A DNA stretch of 8,863 nt from NCBI GenBank assembly GCA_002350705.1, contig DEFH01000051.1, positions 1 through 8,863 of the forward strand, given 5' to 3'. The notes below the pieces were generated by a model that was not told where the DNA came from, made no database searches, and saw nothing but the letters and a program-made list of their open reading frames with translations. Below are positions 1-6,139 of this stretch, piece after piece. Source of the stretch: Ruminococcaceae bacterium UBA2857 (GTDB lineage: Bacteria; Bacillota; Clostridia; Oscillospirales; Acutalibacteraceae). Made by a program: the position numbers and the translations under genes. The first letter of the stretch is position 1. Every line of letters begins with the position of its first letter.

Positions 1-677
1 TTATAAATTTTTGATAACTGTTTCTATGCCCATCGGACTCATTCCCATTCCTTAAATTCAATGTCGCCAAGGTATGCTAACGCAAACCGAAAAAGAAACG
101 ATGAATTACATTGGACTCAATCCTATCCGTACAAATTTGTATGTACAAAGCCGCTGCCGGCTTCATGTCCTATCTTTCGTCGGAATACATTCGGTGAACG
201 ATATTAGCACCATACACCCTCGAAAATCCTCTTAATGCTTTGCTCACAAGAACCACCCCTTTGGCGGCTGCACAATCCATCAAATGCTCATTGATACAAT
301 GCGGAGCTTCCGACTCCAGACGGAGGAAACACACTGTTCAGTTTTAATCCGACACTTTTTCCCGAACCGTTTTTCAGGCCACCCCCGTATGTCACACGGT
401 TGCGTCTGCCTGCAACCTGCTGCGACGTGAGCCTTCATTCGTTCCAGACAAACCGATATTCAATTGTGAGTTTTGAAAGGAAAGACACCTTGCTGTAAAG
501 CCTCAATTACATTCTTCATCATACAGCTGACCGTCATCGTCAGGTATCTTCATGCAAGTCAAAGACCTTTCCGAACTCACGGCTGTTATATTGCCGAAAC
601 AGGAGCCGCAGACGTTCCGAAACTGCTTTTCAAACCAAGCCAGCCAACGCTGCCGGACTCAAAAATTCAAACCGTTC

Positions 678-758
678 TTACTTTGTCTTTTCCTCGCCGA
701 AGACCTCGCACCAAAAGGCATCAAGGCCGTTTGCAATCACTGGTTCCAATTCGCCCAT
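678..758 (-). CDS. Possible 26-residue small protein
   Basis: An ATG at 758-756 lies 9 bases after a good GGGAGG ribosome site (773-768) and opens a 26-codon frame ending in TAA at 680-678. The peptide starts M-G-E-L-E-P-V-I-A-N and is acidic in its second half. I do not recognise it. The same frame runs on through two further stops (632-630 and 542-540) and between them still reads like protein, so this could also be the front of a nonsense-ridden pseudogene. The ribosome site can pair with the bases just before the ATG (GGAG with CTCC), which would hide it. Real translation is uncertain. Confidence 0.25.
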   Translation of the reverse strand: MGELEPVIANGLDAFWCEVFGEEKTK

Positions 759-787
759 CGGAGCTCGCCTCCCTTAAATAAATTGAA

Positions 788-866
788 AAATAAAGAGTTG
801 ATTCCTGCAGTCGTCATAATCATTCCGGCAGCTGCCAACTCTGCAGCTCCGCCGAACTCTTTATTT
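788..866 (-). promoter_or_regulatory. Long-range stem and inner hairpin at the 5' end of the minus-strand transcript
   Basis: Beginning about 5 bases after the predicted transcription start, the RNA can form a 12-bp perfect stem (855-866 with 788-799). It encloses a second strong hairpin in which AGCTGC (848-843) pairs with GCAGCT (835-830), extended by three GGC/GCC pairs across a 2-base bulge. About 27 bases between the two arms stay unpaired. Just downstream lies a GGGAGG ribosome-site-like sequence (773-768). This has the shape of a structured 5' leader or the first domain of a structured RNA. It does not match a riboswitch class I recognise. Confidence 0.5.
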
Positions 867-877
867 ATCTTGAGTAT

Positions 878-905
878 ATTATACCACATTTTTATAAAAT
901 GTCAA
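878..905 (-). promoter_or_regulatory. Strong sigma-A promoter reading into 871-1
   Basis: Minus strand: -35 TTGACA at 905-900 and -10 TATAAT at 883-878, both perfect consensus, with a 16-base spacer and a TG two bases further upstream of the -10. Transcription should start near 871. It is divergent from the DUF1292 promoter and is the best evidence that the gene-poor left end is expressed. Confidence 0.8.
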
Positions 906-951
906 TAGTTTTTCTGAACTTTCTTTAAAAAATATATTATATTTTTAGCTA

Positions 952-980
952 TTGACTTCTTTGTGGTTTTATCGTAAAAT
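952..980 (+). promoter_or_regulatory. Promoter of the DUF1292 gene
   Basis: -35 TTGACT at 952-957 and -10 TAAAAT at 975-980 with a 17-base spacer. The expected start is near 987, giving a leader of about 29 bases that holds the ribosome site at 1001-1006. Confidence 0.8.
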
Positions 981-1015
981 AGGCTTGTAATTCTATTTTT
1001 AAGGAGATGCGTACC

Positions 1016-1336
1016 ATGAGCAAGGAATTAGATAACGAAATGTATGATGCCAATTTGATCTCTCTTGTTGACGATGAGGGCAACGAGTATGAATTTGAGA
1101 TTCTGGAAGAGCTGGAATATGAGGACAAGCATTATTATGCACTGATGCCTTTGTTTGAGCTGCCCGACGAGGACGGTGATCCCGAAAGCACCTACATGAT
1201 CTTTGAGGATATTCTTGATGAAAACAATGAACCACAGCTGGCAGAAATTGATGATGATGCTCTTCTTGATACTCTGGCGGAACTGTTTGAGGAAAAATTT
1301 GATGAAGCTCTGGCCGAAGAAGACGAGGATGAATAA
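1016..1336 (+). CDS. DUF1292 family protein (YrzB-like)
   Basis: A small, very acidic protein of 106 residues and unknown function. The central part (about residues 13-70) has the DUF1292 pattern: an aspartate/glutamate-rich start followed by a short beta-rich segment (L-V-D-D-E-G-N-E-Y-E-F-E-I-L), then Y-Y-A-L-M-P-L, then a stretch ending in an acidic tail of E and D residues. No membrane span or signal peptide is visible. The ATG at 1007 sits directly against the AAGGAG ribosome site (1001-1006), so I chose the ATG at 1016, which has a normal 9-base spacing. In Bacillus the relative yrzB lies next to the yrrK/yrzL genes; here the gene stands alone with its own promoter, and the next unit (6S RNA) has a separate promoter. 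The family call rests on the characteristic composition and pattern. Confidence 0.85.
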   Translation: MSKELDNEMYDANLISLVDDEGNEYEFEILEELEYEDKHYYALMPLFELPDEDGDPESTYMIFEDILDENNEPQLAEIDDDALLDTLAELFEEKFDEALAEEDEDE

Positions 1337-1364
1337 TTTTTCTGCGTAAATTGCAAATTTCCTC

Positions 1365-1393
1365 TTGATTTTTTTGATGACTTGTTATATAAT
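1365..1393 (+). promoter_or_regulatory. Promoter of the putative 6S RNA
   Basis: -35 TTGATT at 1365-1370 and -10 TATAAT at 1388-1393 with a 17-base spacer; expected start near 1400. No gene follows for 400 bases, so the promoter must serve the structured RNA at about 1430-1610. Between start and RNA core lies an AT-only palindrome (about 1403-1417, A6GCT6 type), which would be a precursor leader or a weak terminator. Confidence 0.75.
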
Positions 1394-1427
1394 GAGTTTG
1401 TACAAAAAAGCTTTTTTTTGTTTACAA

Positions 1428-1610
1428 TTTCTGCCCAATTCGTGTATATGTCTATATAACCCTACAACTTTTATTCAGGGAGCTTGGCTTCGGTGACGGA
1501 CTTCAGACCTCCCGCTTTTGCGGACGAAGGGAGTATGAAATCATTGAGCGGGCACCCACCTGCTTAACCTCGTAGGCAGGTTATTTCAGACATAAACGGT
1601 TGGGCGGATT
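1428..1610 (+). ncRNA. ssrS: Putative 6S RNA
   Basis: The stretch folds like 6S RNA, the RNA that mimics an open promoter and holds sigma-A RNA polymerase in stationary phase. A closing stem forms between 1433-1438 (GCCCAA) and 1600-1605 (TTGGGC), extended by 1448-1453 (ATGTCT) with 1588-1593 (AGACAT). Inside is a large bubble. Its 3' side carries the segment CGGGCACCCACCTGC, which I associate with Firmicute 6S RNAs, and a small hairpin (CCTGC with GCAGG, about 1558-1580). The centre is a hairpin-rich arm (GGGAG near 1478-1482, CCGC with GCGG around 1510-1522). Length of about 183 bases fits the family. It has its own promoter and terminator and lacks any reading frame. Identification is from memory of the family, not from a search; exact ends are uncertain, and the precursor probably spans about 1400-1660. 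Confidence 0.75.
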
Positions 1611-1626
1611 TTTATCTCTTGATACC

Positions 1627-1659
1627 AAAAAGCAGCCGATTCAATACGGCTGCTTTTTT
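1627..1659 (+). terminator. Intrinsic terminator of the 6S RNA unit
   Basis: A perfect GC-rich stem, AGCAGCCG with CGGCTGCT, around an 8-base loop (1639-1646), preceded by A's and followed by six T's. It is a textbook rho-independent terminator and marks the 3' limit of the precursor RNA. Confidence 0.95.
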
Positions 1660-1732
1660 GATGCAACGGAACCTAAAAATCATCTTGTCATTCATATTTC
1701 CATCTTTCTTGATAATTATTACAACATTGTAG

Positions 1733-1761
1733 TTGAAATGCAAAGCAAAAAATTATATAAT
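1733..1761 (+). promoter_or_regulatory. Promoter of the DUF4358-like gene
   Basis: -35 TTGAAA at 1733-1738 and -10 TATAAT at 1756-1761 with a 17-base spacer. The expected start near 1768 gives a leader of about 57 bases before the ATG at 1825. Confidence 0.75.
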
Positions 1762-1824
1762 ATTCATCAGAAATTGTCATTTTTTATTATACATTGTACT
1801 ATTTTTGTATTGCAAGGTGATTTT

Positions 1825-2331
1825 ATGGAATCCAATATCAAAAAACGAAATATCGTTTTGACGATTGTTTTGCTGACCGTTATTGCCGTTGCGACACTGG
1901 TTACTGTGCTGTTCATCCTGTCTGTGCAAAACCGGGAAAAGTCTTCACGCGATTATCTCACTGCCAATACGGTCATTACGCAGGTTATCAAAAAAATGAA
2001 TTATCAGAATCTTTCCAGAATCTCAGACGAAAACATTTCCAAATATTATAATATTCCGCAGGACACTGTGACGGATTCCGCTGTATATGTTTCCAACCGC
2101 GCGGACTCCGGCATGGAGCTGGCTTGTTTCCGTCTGAAAAGCGAAGAGGCCGGAACGGTTCTTTCCGATGCCATTTCCGAATATCTCTCTTCCAAAAACA
2201 CCGAAAACAAAGAAGGCAGCGGTCAGCTTTCCAAAGCAAAAACCGATACGGTTTATCCTTATGTTTTCGTGGCGGTCGCCTCTGACAGTGAAGCCGCCGT
2301 CGGAGCCTTTGAAGAAATCCTGCATAAATAA
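1825..2331 (+). CDS. Single-span membrane protein, DUF4358-like
   Basis: A 168-residue protein with a short basic N-terminus (K6, K7, R8), one hydrophobic span at about residues 10-34, and an outer domain; this suggests an anchored extracytoplasmic protein. There is no lipobox cysteine, so it is not a lipoprotein. The outer part has the layout I associate with DUF4358: a Y-Y-N-I-P segment, then a strand followed by A-D-S-G-M-E-L-A-C-F-R-L-K, a helix, a polar linker, and a C-terminal strand (Y-V-F-V-A-V-A-S-D). The function of that family is unknown. Longer in-frame upstream starts are possible, but they would run through the 6S terminator and promoter. The ATG at 1825 has an AAGGTG ribosome site (1814-1819) and its own promoter, so I chose it. 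The gene is monocistronic and ends at a terminator. Confidence 0.8.
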   Translation: MESNIKKRNIVLTIVLLTVIAVATLVTVLFILSVQNREKSSRDYLTANTVITQVIKKMNYQNLSRISDENISKYYNIPQDTVTDSAVYVSNRADSGMELACFRLKSEEAGTVLSDAISEYLSSKNTENKEGSGQLSKAKTDTVYPYVFVAVASDSEAAVGAFEEILHK

Positions 2332-2336
2332 AAAGT

Positions 2337-2371
2337 AACCGGCTCAGGGTTGATAAAACTTTGAGCCGGTT
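2337..2371. terminator. Bidirectional terminator between convergent units
   Basis: A 10-bp perfect stem, AACCGGCTCA (2337-2346) with TGAGCCGGTT (2362-2371), whose loop can pair further (GGGTT with AACTT, using G-U pairs). The plus strand continues TTGTTTGTTT. The minus strand continues into ACTTTTTATTT. It can therefore end both the DUF4358-like gene and the glycolytic operon arriving from the right. Confidence 0.85.
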
Positions 2372-2390
2372 GTTTGTTTAACGGAAAGAC

Positions 2391-2402
2391 GGGGACTGCC
2401 CC
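2391..2402. repeat. Short perfect inverted repeat GGGG-ACTG-CCCC
   Basis: A 4-bp GC-only hairpin with a tetraloop lies just downstream of the gpmI stop codon. It resembles the GGGGAC...CCCC palindromes that occur as dispersed intergenic repeats in some bacteria, but only one copy is seen here. It may only help RNA 3'-end stability. Confidence 0.3.
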
Positions 2403-2413
2403 AAATCCATATT

Positions 2414-3925
2414 TTATTTAATCAATGTTTTGCCGTCCATTTCTTCCGGCTGGGAAAGTCCCAGCAGCTGAAGCATTGTCGGAGCAATATCTGCCAGTCT
2501 GCCGCCGTCACGAAGAATACACGGATGATTGACAACACAGAACGGTACAAGATTGGTTGTGTGTGCGGTAAACGGTGAACCGTCCTCATCAATCATTTTG
2601 TCAGCGTTGCCGTGATCGGCTGTAATCAGGGCGATACCATCCATTTTCAGGATAGCGTTGACCACCTGTCCCACACAGTCATCCACTGCCTCAACCGCTT
2701 TGACGGCTGCATCAAACACGCCTGTATGACCTACCATGTCACAGTTGGCAAAATTCAGAATGATAACGTCATATTTGCCGCTTTCGATTCTCTCGACAGC
2801 ATTTTTTGCCACTTCATACGCACTCATTTCAGGCTGTAAGTCATAGGTGGCTACTTTCGGAGACGGAATCAGGCATCTGTCCTCACCCTCGGACACTTTC
2901 TCGACACCGCCGTTGAAGAAGAATGTGACATGAGCATATTTTTCTGTTTCGGCAATGCGGAGCTGTGTCATACCCTTGGAGGAAATATAGTCACCGAATG
3001 TATTTACAAGGGACTGCGGTTTGAAAGCAACCTCTACATTTGGCATGGTTGCATCATACTGTGTCATGCAAACGTATGTAAGCGGGAAAAATCCCTTTTT
3101 ACGCTCAAAGCCGACGAATTCACTGTCAACGAGTGAACGGGTGATTTCTCTTGCTCTGTCAGGTCTGAAATTACAGAATATCACGGAATCTCCTGCATTG
3201 ATGGTCGCATTTTCCTCGCATACGAACGGCACAACAAATTCATCTGTCACACCGTTGGCATAAGAATTGGCGATTCCCTCAACAGGACAATTCTCCTTGA
3301 CACCCTCTCCGTAAACGAGGGCGGCATAGGCTTTTTCCACTCTGTCCCAGTTGTTGTCTCTGTCCATGGCATAGTAACGTCCGGAAACCGTGGCAATTTT
3401 GCCGACACCGATTTCTTCCAGCTTTTGTTTGCACTCTGCCACATAGTCCTTGGCACTTGACGGAGGCACATCACGTCCGTCAAGGAAAGCATGGAGCCAT
3501 ACTTTTTCGACACCCATTTTTTTCGCCATCTCAACAATGCCGTAGATATGCGTGATATGGCTGTGTACACCGCCCGGTGACATCAGTCCCATAATGTGCA
3601 GGGCTTTGCCGTCCTGCTTTGCATTTTCCATCGCTTTGACAAGCACTTCATTGTTAAGCACGGCACCGTCCCGAATCGCCTTGGTAATTCTGGTAAGTTC
3701 CTGATAGACCACCCTGCCGGCACCCATATTGGTATGACCGACCTCACTGTTGCCCATCTGTCCGTCAGGCAAGCCGACATCCATTCCGGAGGCGGCAATG
3801 AGTGTTGTCGGATTTTCGGAAAAAATCTTTTCCATGTTCGGCTTGTTGGCGGTTCTGATAGCATTGCCGAAATTCGTACCGATTCCAAAGCCGTCCAGTA
3901 TCATCAATATTACAGGTTTTTTCAT
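2414..3925 (-). CDS. gpmI: 2,3-bisphosphoglycerate-independent phosphoglycerate mutase
   Basis: This enzyme interconverts 3- and 2-phosphoglycerate in the cytosol in lower glycolysis, using two Mn2+ ions and a phosphoserine intermediate. The 503-residue length is typical. Visible features: the first metal site D11-G-F-G; the catalytic serine S60 in G-Q-M-G-N-S-E-V-G-H; the S-P-G-G-V-H-S-H segment (H121, H123) of the phosphotransferase domain; the R-P-D-R-A-R-E substrate loop (254-260); and the alkaline-phosphatase-like metal ligands D396 and H400 (C-D-M-V-G-H-T-G), D437 and H438 (T-A-D-H-G-N), and H455. A longer in-frame start at 3955 exists but would overlap tpiA. The ATG at 3925 follows AAAGGTGG with about 10 bases of spacing and begins M-K-K-P-V as is usual. 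It is the last gene of the pgk-tpiA-gpmI operon, 26 bases after tpiA. Confidence 0.98.
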   Translation of the reverse strand: MKKPVILMILDGFGIGTNFGNAIRTANKPNMEKIFSENPTTLIAASGMDVGLPDGQMGNSEVGHTNMGAGRVVYQELTRITKAIRDGAVLNNEVLVKAMENAKQDGKALHIMGLMSPGGVHSHITHIYGIVEMAKKMGVEKVWLHAFLDGRDVPPSSAKDYVAECKQKLEEIGVGKIATVSGRYYAMDRDNNWDRVEKAYAALVYGEGVKENCPVEGIANSYANGVTDEFVVPFVCEENATINAGDSVIFCNFRPDRAREITRSLVDSEFVGFERKKGFFPLTYVCMTQYDATMPNVEVAFKPQSLVNTFGDYISSKGMTQLRIAETEKYAHVTFFFNGGVEKVSEGEDRCLIPSPKVATYDLQPEMSAYEVAKNAVERIESGKYDVIILNFANCDMVGHTGVFDAAVKAVEAVDDCVGQVVNAILKMDGIALITADHGNADKMIDEDGSPFTAHTTNLVPFCVVNHPCILRDGGRLADIAPTMLQLLGLSQPEEMDGKTLIK

Positions 3926-3951
3926 TGTTTGATTTCCACCTTTTTTTATTA

Positions 3952-4719
3952 TCACTTGCTTGCAGCGTCAAGAAGTACACCGAACTGCTCTGCTTTCAGG
4001 GAAGCACCGCCAATCAGACCACCGTCAACATCAGGCTGTGCCAGAAGTTCTTCACAGTTGGACGGATTCATGGAGCCGCCATACTGAATCGTAACAGCAT
4101 CTGCCACTTCCTGTGAATAGAGCTTTGCAAGAGTATCACGGATGAGTTTGCAGACTTCTTCTGCCTGCTCGGAGGTTGCCACTTTGCCTGTACCGATAGC
4201 CCATACCGGCTCGTATGCGATAATGGTCTTTTTCACGTCCTCGGCAGATACATCAAACAGGTCAAGCTTGATTTGTCTTGCTACCACTTCTTCCGTAATG
4301 CCGCATTCTCTCTCCCAGAGAAGTTCGCCTACGCATACGATTGGTTTGAGACCGGCTGCCAGAGCTGCCTTGGTTCTCTTGTTGACAGTTTCATCTGTCT
4401 CACCGAAATACTGTCTTCTCTCGCTGTGACCGATGATAACATACTCTGCACCGATTTCTGTCAGCATATCAGCAGAAATTTCGCCTGTAAAAGCACCGCT
4501 TTTTTCAAAGTGTACGTTCTCTGCACCGACTTTGATGTTCGTGCCTTTTGTCAGTTCAACGGCTGTTTCAAGGTTGGTAAAGGGTACGCATATTACAACA
4601 CCACAATCTGCCTTTGCGGCAAGAGGTTTGATTGCTTCAATCAGTTCTTTGGCTTCCGGACGGGTTTTGTTCATCTTCCAGTTGCCTGCAATTACGGTTT
4701 GTCTGAGTGCCTTGTTCAT
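3952..4719 (-). CDS. tpiA: Triosephosphate isomerase
   Basis: It interconverts dihydroxyacetone phosphate and glyceraldehyde 3-phosphate in the cytosol as a TIM-barrel dimer. The 255-residue length is normal. The catalytic residues are all present: N13 and K15 in G-N-W-K-M-N, H98 in I-I-G-H-S-E-R-R, and E170 in A-Y-E-P-V-W-A-I-G-T-G-K, which is followed by the mobile loop 6. The phosphate-binding segments G-G-S-M-N and G-G-L-I-G-G-A-S-L are near the C-terminus. The ATG at 4719 has an AAGGGAG ribosome site with 9-base spacing. It is the middle gene of the operon, 89 bases after pgk and 26 bases before gpmI, so co-transcription is likely. Confidence 0.99.
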   Translation of the reverse strand: MNKALRQTVIAGNWKMNKTRPEAKELIEAIKPLAAKADCGVVICVPFTNLETAVELTKGTNIKVGAENVHFEKSGAFTGEISADMLTEIGAEYVIIGHSERRQYFGETDETVNKRTKAALAAGLKPIVCVGELLWERECGITEEVVARQIKLDLFDVSAEDVKKTIIAYEPVWAIGTGKVATSEQAEEVCKLIRDTLAKLYSQEVADAVTIQYGGSMNPSNCEELLAQPDVDGGLIGGASLKAEQFGVLLDAASK

Positions 4720-4744
4720 GTTAATAATCTCCCTTATGTTATAT

Positions 4745-4785
4745 TTTCATCAAACAACGGGACAAGACATCCCTGCCCTGCCCCG
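4745..4785 (-). promoter_or_regulatory. Hairpin in the pgk-tpiA spacer
   Basis: In the 89-base gap between pgk and tpiA, the minus strand can pair ACGGG with CCCGT around a G-rich stretch (GGGGCAGGGCAGGGA), or GGGA with TCCC in an alternative inner hairpin. The following TTGTTTG is a poor T-tract. It may attenuate, stabilise or be processed within the operon mRNA; it is not a convincing full terminator. I see no separate promoter for tpiA. Confidence 0.4.
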
Positions 4786-4808
4786 TCGCCAATCAACCGA
4801 ATTAAAAA

Positions 4809-6005
4809 TTACTCTTTCTCGTTGAGGCAGGCAATACCCGGAAGTACCTTGCCCTCGAGGAATTCGAGAGATGCACCGCCGCCTGTGGAGATGTGTGTCA
4901 TTCTGTCGGCATAGCCGAGTTTTTCAACTGCTGCTGCGGAGTCACCGCCGCCGATGATGGAGATTGCACCGCTCTCGGCAACCGCCTTTGCAACTGCGAT
5001 AGTACCCTGTGCAAAGTTCTCCCACTCGGAAACGCCCATCGGTCCGTTCCATACAACCGTACCGGCACCTTTGATAGCGTTAGCGAATTTCTCTCTTGTC
5101 TTAGGTCCGATGTCAAGTCCCATCCAGTCAGCCGGAATCTTGTCGGAATCAACGATTTTATGTTCTGCATCAGCTTTGTACTCTGTTGCAACAACTGTAT
5201 CTTCGGGAATCAGGAAATTAACGCCCTTTTCCTTAGCCTTAGCCATAATATCTTTTGCCAGCTCTACTTTGTCAGGCTCACAGATAGATGTGCCGATGGA
5301 ATAACCGAGTGCATTCATGAAAGTGTAAGCCATACCGCCGCCGATAATGAGAGTATCCACTTTATCGAGAAGGTTGGTGATAACACCGATTTTATCAGAT
5401 ACCTTTGCACCGCCAAGGATAGCTGCAAAAGGTCTCTTCGGCTCTGTCAGAGCTCCGCCCATAACAGAAATCTCTTTCTGGATGAGGTAGCCGCATACTG
5501 CGGGCAGATAATCTGCTACGCCTGCTGTGGAAGCGTGTGCTCTGTGAGCGGTACCGAAAGCGTCATTGACATAGATTTCAGCCAGTGAAGCCAGCTTTTT
5601 GGAGAACTCGGGATCATTTTTTTCCTCTTCCTTGTGGAAACGTACATTCTCAATGAGTTCTACTTCGCCATCCTGCAAAGATGCAGCGATGCTCTGTGCA
5701 CTCTCGCCTACCACATCAGCAGCCATCTTTACTTCAAAGCCCAGAGCTTTGGAAAGATACTCAGCAACAGGCTTGAGGGAATACTTCATGTTGAATTCAC
5801 CCTTCGGACGACCAAGGTGTGAGCAAAGAATAACTTTTGCTTTGTGGTCAACAAGGTACTTAATGGTTTTCATTGCCTCGTCGATACGCTTCGGATCGGA
5901 GATGTTGCCTTCGCCGTCAAACGGAACATTGAAGTCACAGCGTACAAGAACTTTCTTGCCGGCTACGTCGATATCCTCGACTGTCTTTTTGTTAAGATAG
6001 TTCAT
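4809..6005 (-). CDS. pgk: Phosphoglycerate kinase
   Basis: It transfers the phosphate of 1,3-bisphosphoglycerate to ADP, the first ATP-yielding step of glycolysis, in the cytosol. The 398-residue length is standard for bacteria. Visible signatures: the family motif V-R-C-D-F-N-V-P (21-28), S-H-L-G-R-P-K-G (62-69) of the substrate-binding N-domain, L-G-G-A-K-V-S-D-K (197-205), the nucleotide-binding W-N-G-P-M-G (319-324), the G-G-G-D-S-A-A-A-V loop (352-360), and T-G-G-G-A-S-L-E-F-L-E-G near the C-terminus. The ATG at 6005 follows AAAGGATG with about 8-base spacing. It is the first gene of the operon with tpiA and gpmI and has its own promoter at 6058-6086. The glyceraldehyde-3-phosphate dehydrogenase gene often found with it is not in the window. 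Confidence 0.99.
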   Translation of the reverse strand: MNYLNKKTVEDIDVAGKKVLVRCDFNVPFDGEGNISDPKRIDEAMKTIKYLVDHKAKVILCSHLGRPKGEFNMKYSLKPVAEYLSKALGFEVKMAADVVGESAQSIAASLQDGEVELIENVRFHKEEEKNDPEFSKKLASLAEIYVNDAFGTAHRAHASTAGVADYLPAVCGYLIQKEISVMGGALTEPKRPFAAILGGAKVSDKIGVITNLLDKVDTLIIGGGMAYTFMNALGYSIGTSICEPDKVELAKDIMAKAKEKGVNFLIPEDTVVATEYKADAEHKIVDSDKIPADWMGLDIGPKTREKFANAIKGAGTVVWNGPMGVSEWENFAQGTIAVAKAVAESGAISIIGGGDSAAAVEKLGYADRMTHISTGGGASLEFLEGKVLPGIACLNEKE

Positions 6006-6025
6006 TTCAATAACATCCTTTCACA

Positions 6026-6043
6026 ATGCATAATGCATAATTA
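6026..6043. repeat. Short tandem repeat of ATGCATA in the pgk leader
   Basis: Two adjacent copies of AATGCAT followed by AATTA lie in the untranslated leader of pgk. Each ATGCAT is self-complementary. The repeat is too short to assign to an element. It lies between the promoter and the ribosome site, so it is transcribed. Confidence 0.4.
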
Positions 6044-6057
6044 AATTGTTCAGTCTT

Positions 6058-6086
6058 ATTTTATAATATTTTGCACATTTTTTCAA
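6058..6086 (-). promoter_or_regulatory. Promoter of the pgk-tpiA-gpmI operon
   Basis: Minus strand: -35 TTGAAA at 6086-6081 and -10 TAAAAT at 6063-6058 with a 17-base spacer. Expected start near 6051, giving a leader of about 45 bases. I see no CggR-like operator or riboswitch here. The spacer from the ABC gene lacks a strong terminator, so some read-through from upstream is possible. Confidence 0.75.
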
Positions 6087-6139
6087 TAGCAAAAAATAAT
6101 TTTTAGCAGATATTTATCCATTTTTTTCAGAACAAGCCA

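Larger units (their letters stand above)
1..871 (-). other. Transcribed region without a convincing gene; candidate large structured RNA or decayed element
   Basis: No reading frame of convincing length or family fits this stretch on either strand. A strong minus-strand promoter (878-905) should start a transcript near 871 that runs to or past the window edge; I see no intrinsic terminator inside. The transcript is rich in perfect short hairpins. Examples in plus coordinates are 788-799 with 855-866 (12 bp), 827-835 with 843-853, 527-531 with 539-543, 494-498 with 507-511, 398-403 with 412-417 enclosed by 376-382 with 427-434, 289-301, and 148-153 with 158-163 closing a 4-base loop. Only tiny overlapping frames exist (26, 28, 36 and 52 codons). 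It could be a large ornate RNA like those known from Firmicutes and their phages (OLE, GOLLD and ROOL are named classes), or a decayed mobile element. I cannot assign it to a family. Confidence 0.4.

Noticed and set aside
1..115. G-L-S-P-M and G-M-S-P-M strings on the minus strand, recalling the C-terminus of IS3-type transposases
   Set aside because: Only about five residues match in each, the frames are broken by stops, and no catalytic motif or inverted repeat is visible; likely chance.
170..438. Minus-strand frames of 52 codons (438-280) and 36 codons (280-170)
   Set aside because: The 52-codon frame has only weak ribosome-site context, the 36-codon frame starts within its last codons in another frame, and neither resembles a family I know; the hairpins explain the stretch better.
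737..823. Minus-strand 28-codon hydrophobic frame starting M-I-M-T-T-A-G, like a type I toxin peptide
   Set aside because: No ribosome site precedes the ATG, and the coding bases coincide with the long leader stem and overlap the better-placed 26-codon frame.
473..908. Two overlapping plus-strand frames of 102 and 118 codons
   Set aside because: They overlap each other, lack a ribosome site, have low-complexity composition unlike a folded protein, and run antisense to a transcript with a perfect promoter; one even crosses that promoter.
1600..1824. In-frame upstream extension of the DUF4358-like gene
   Set aside because: It would start with TTG in the 6S closing stem and read through the perfect terminator and the gene's own promoter.
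4764..4785. G-quadruplex in the pgk-tpiA spacer
   Set aside because: Only three runs of three or more G's occur close together, so a standard three-layer quadruplex cannot form.
6064..6139. Terminator after the ABC ATPase gene
   Set aside because: Only weak A/T pairing is visible, with no GC-rich stem; the T-runs belong to general AT-richness around the pgk promoter.
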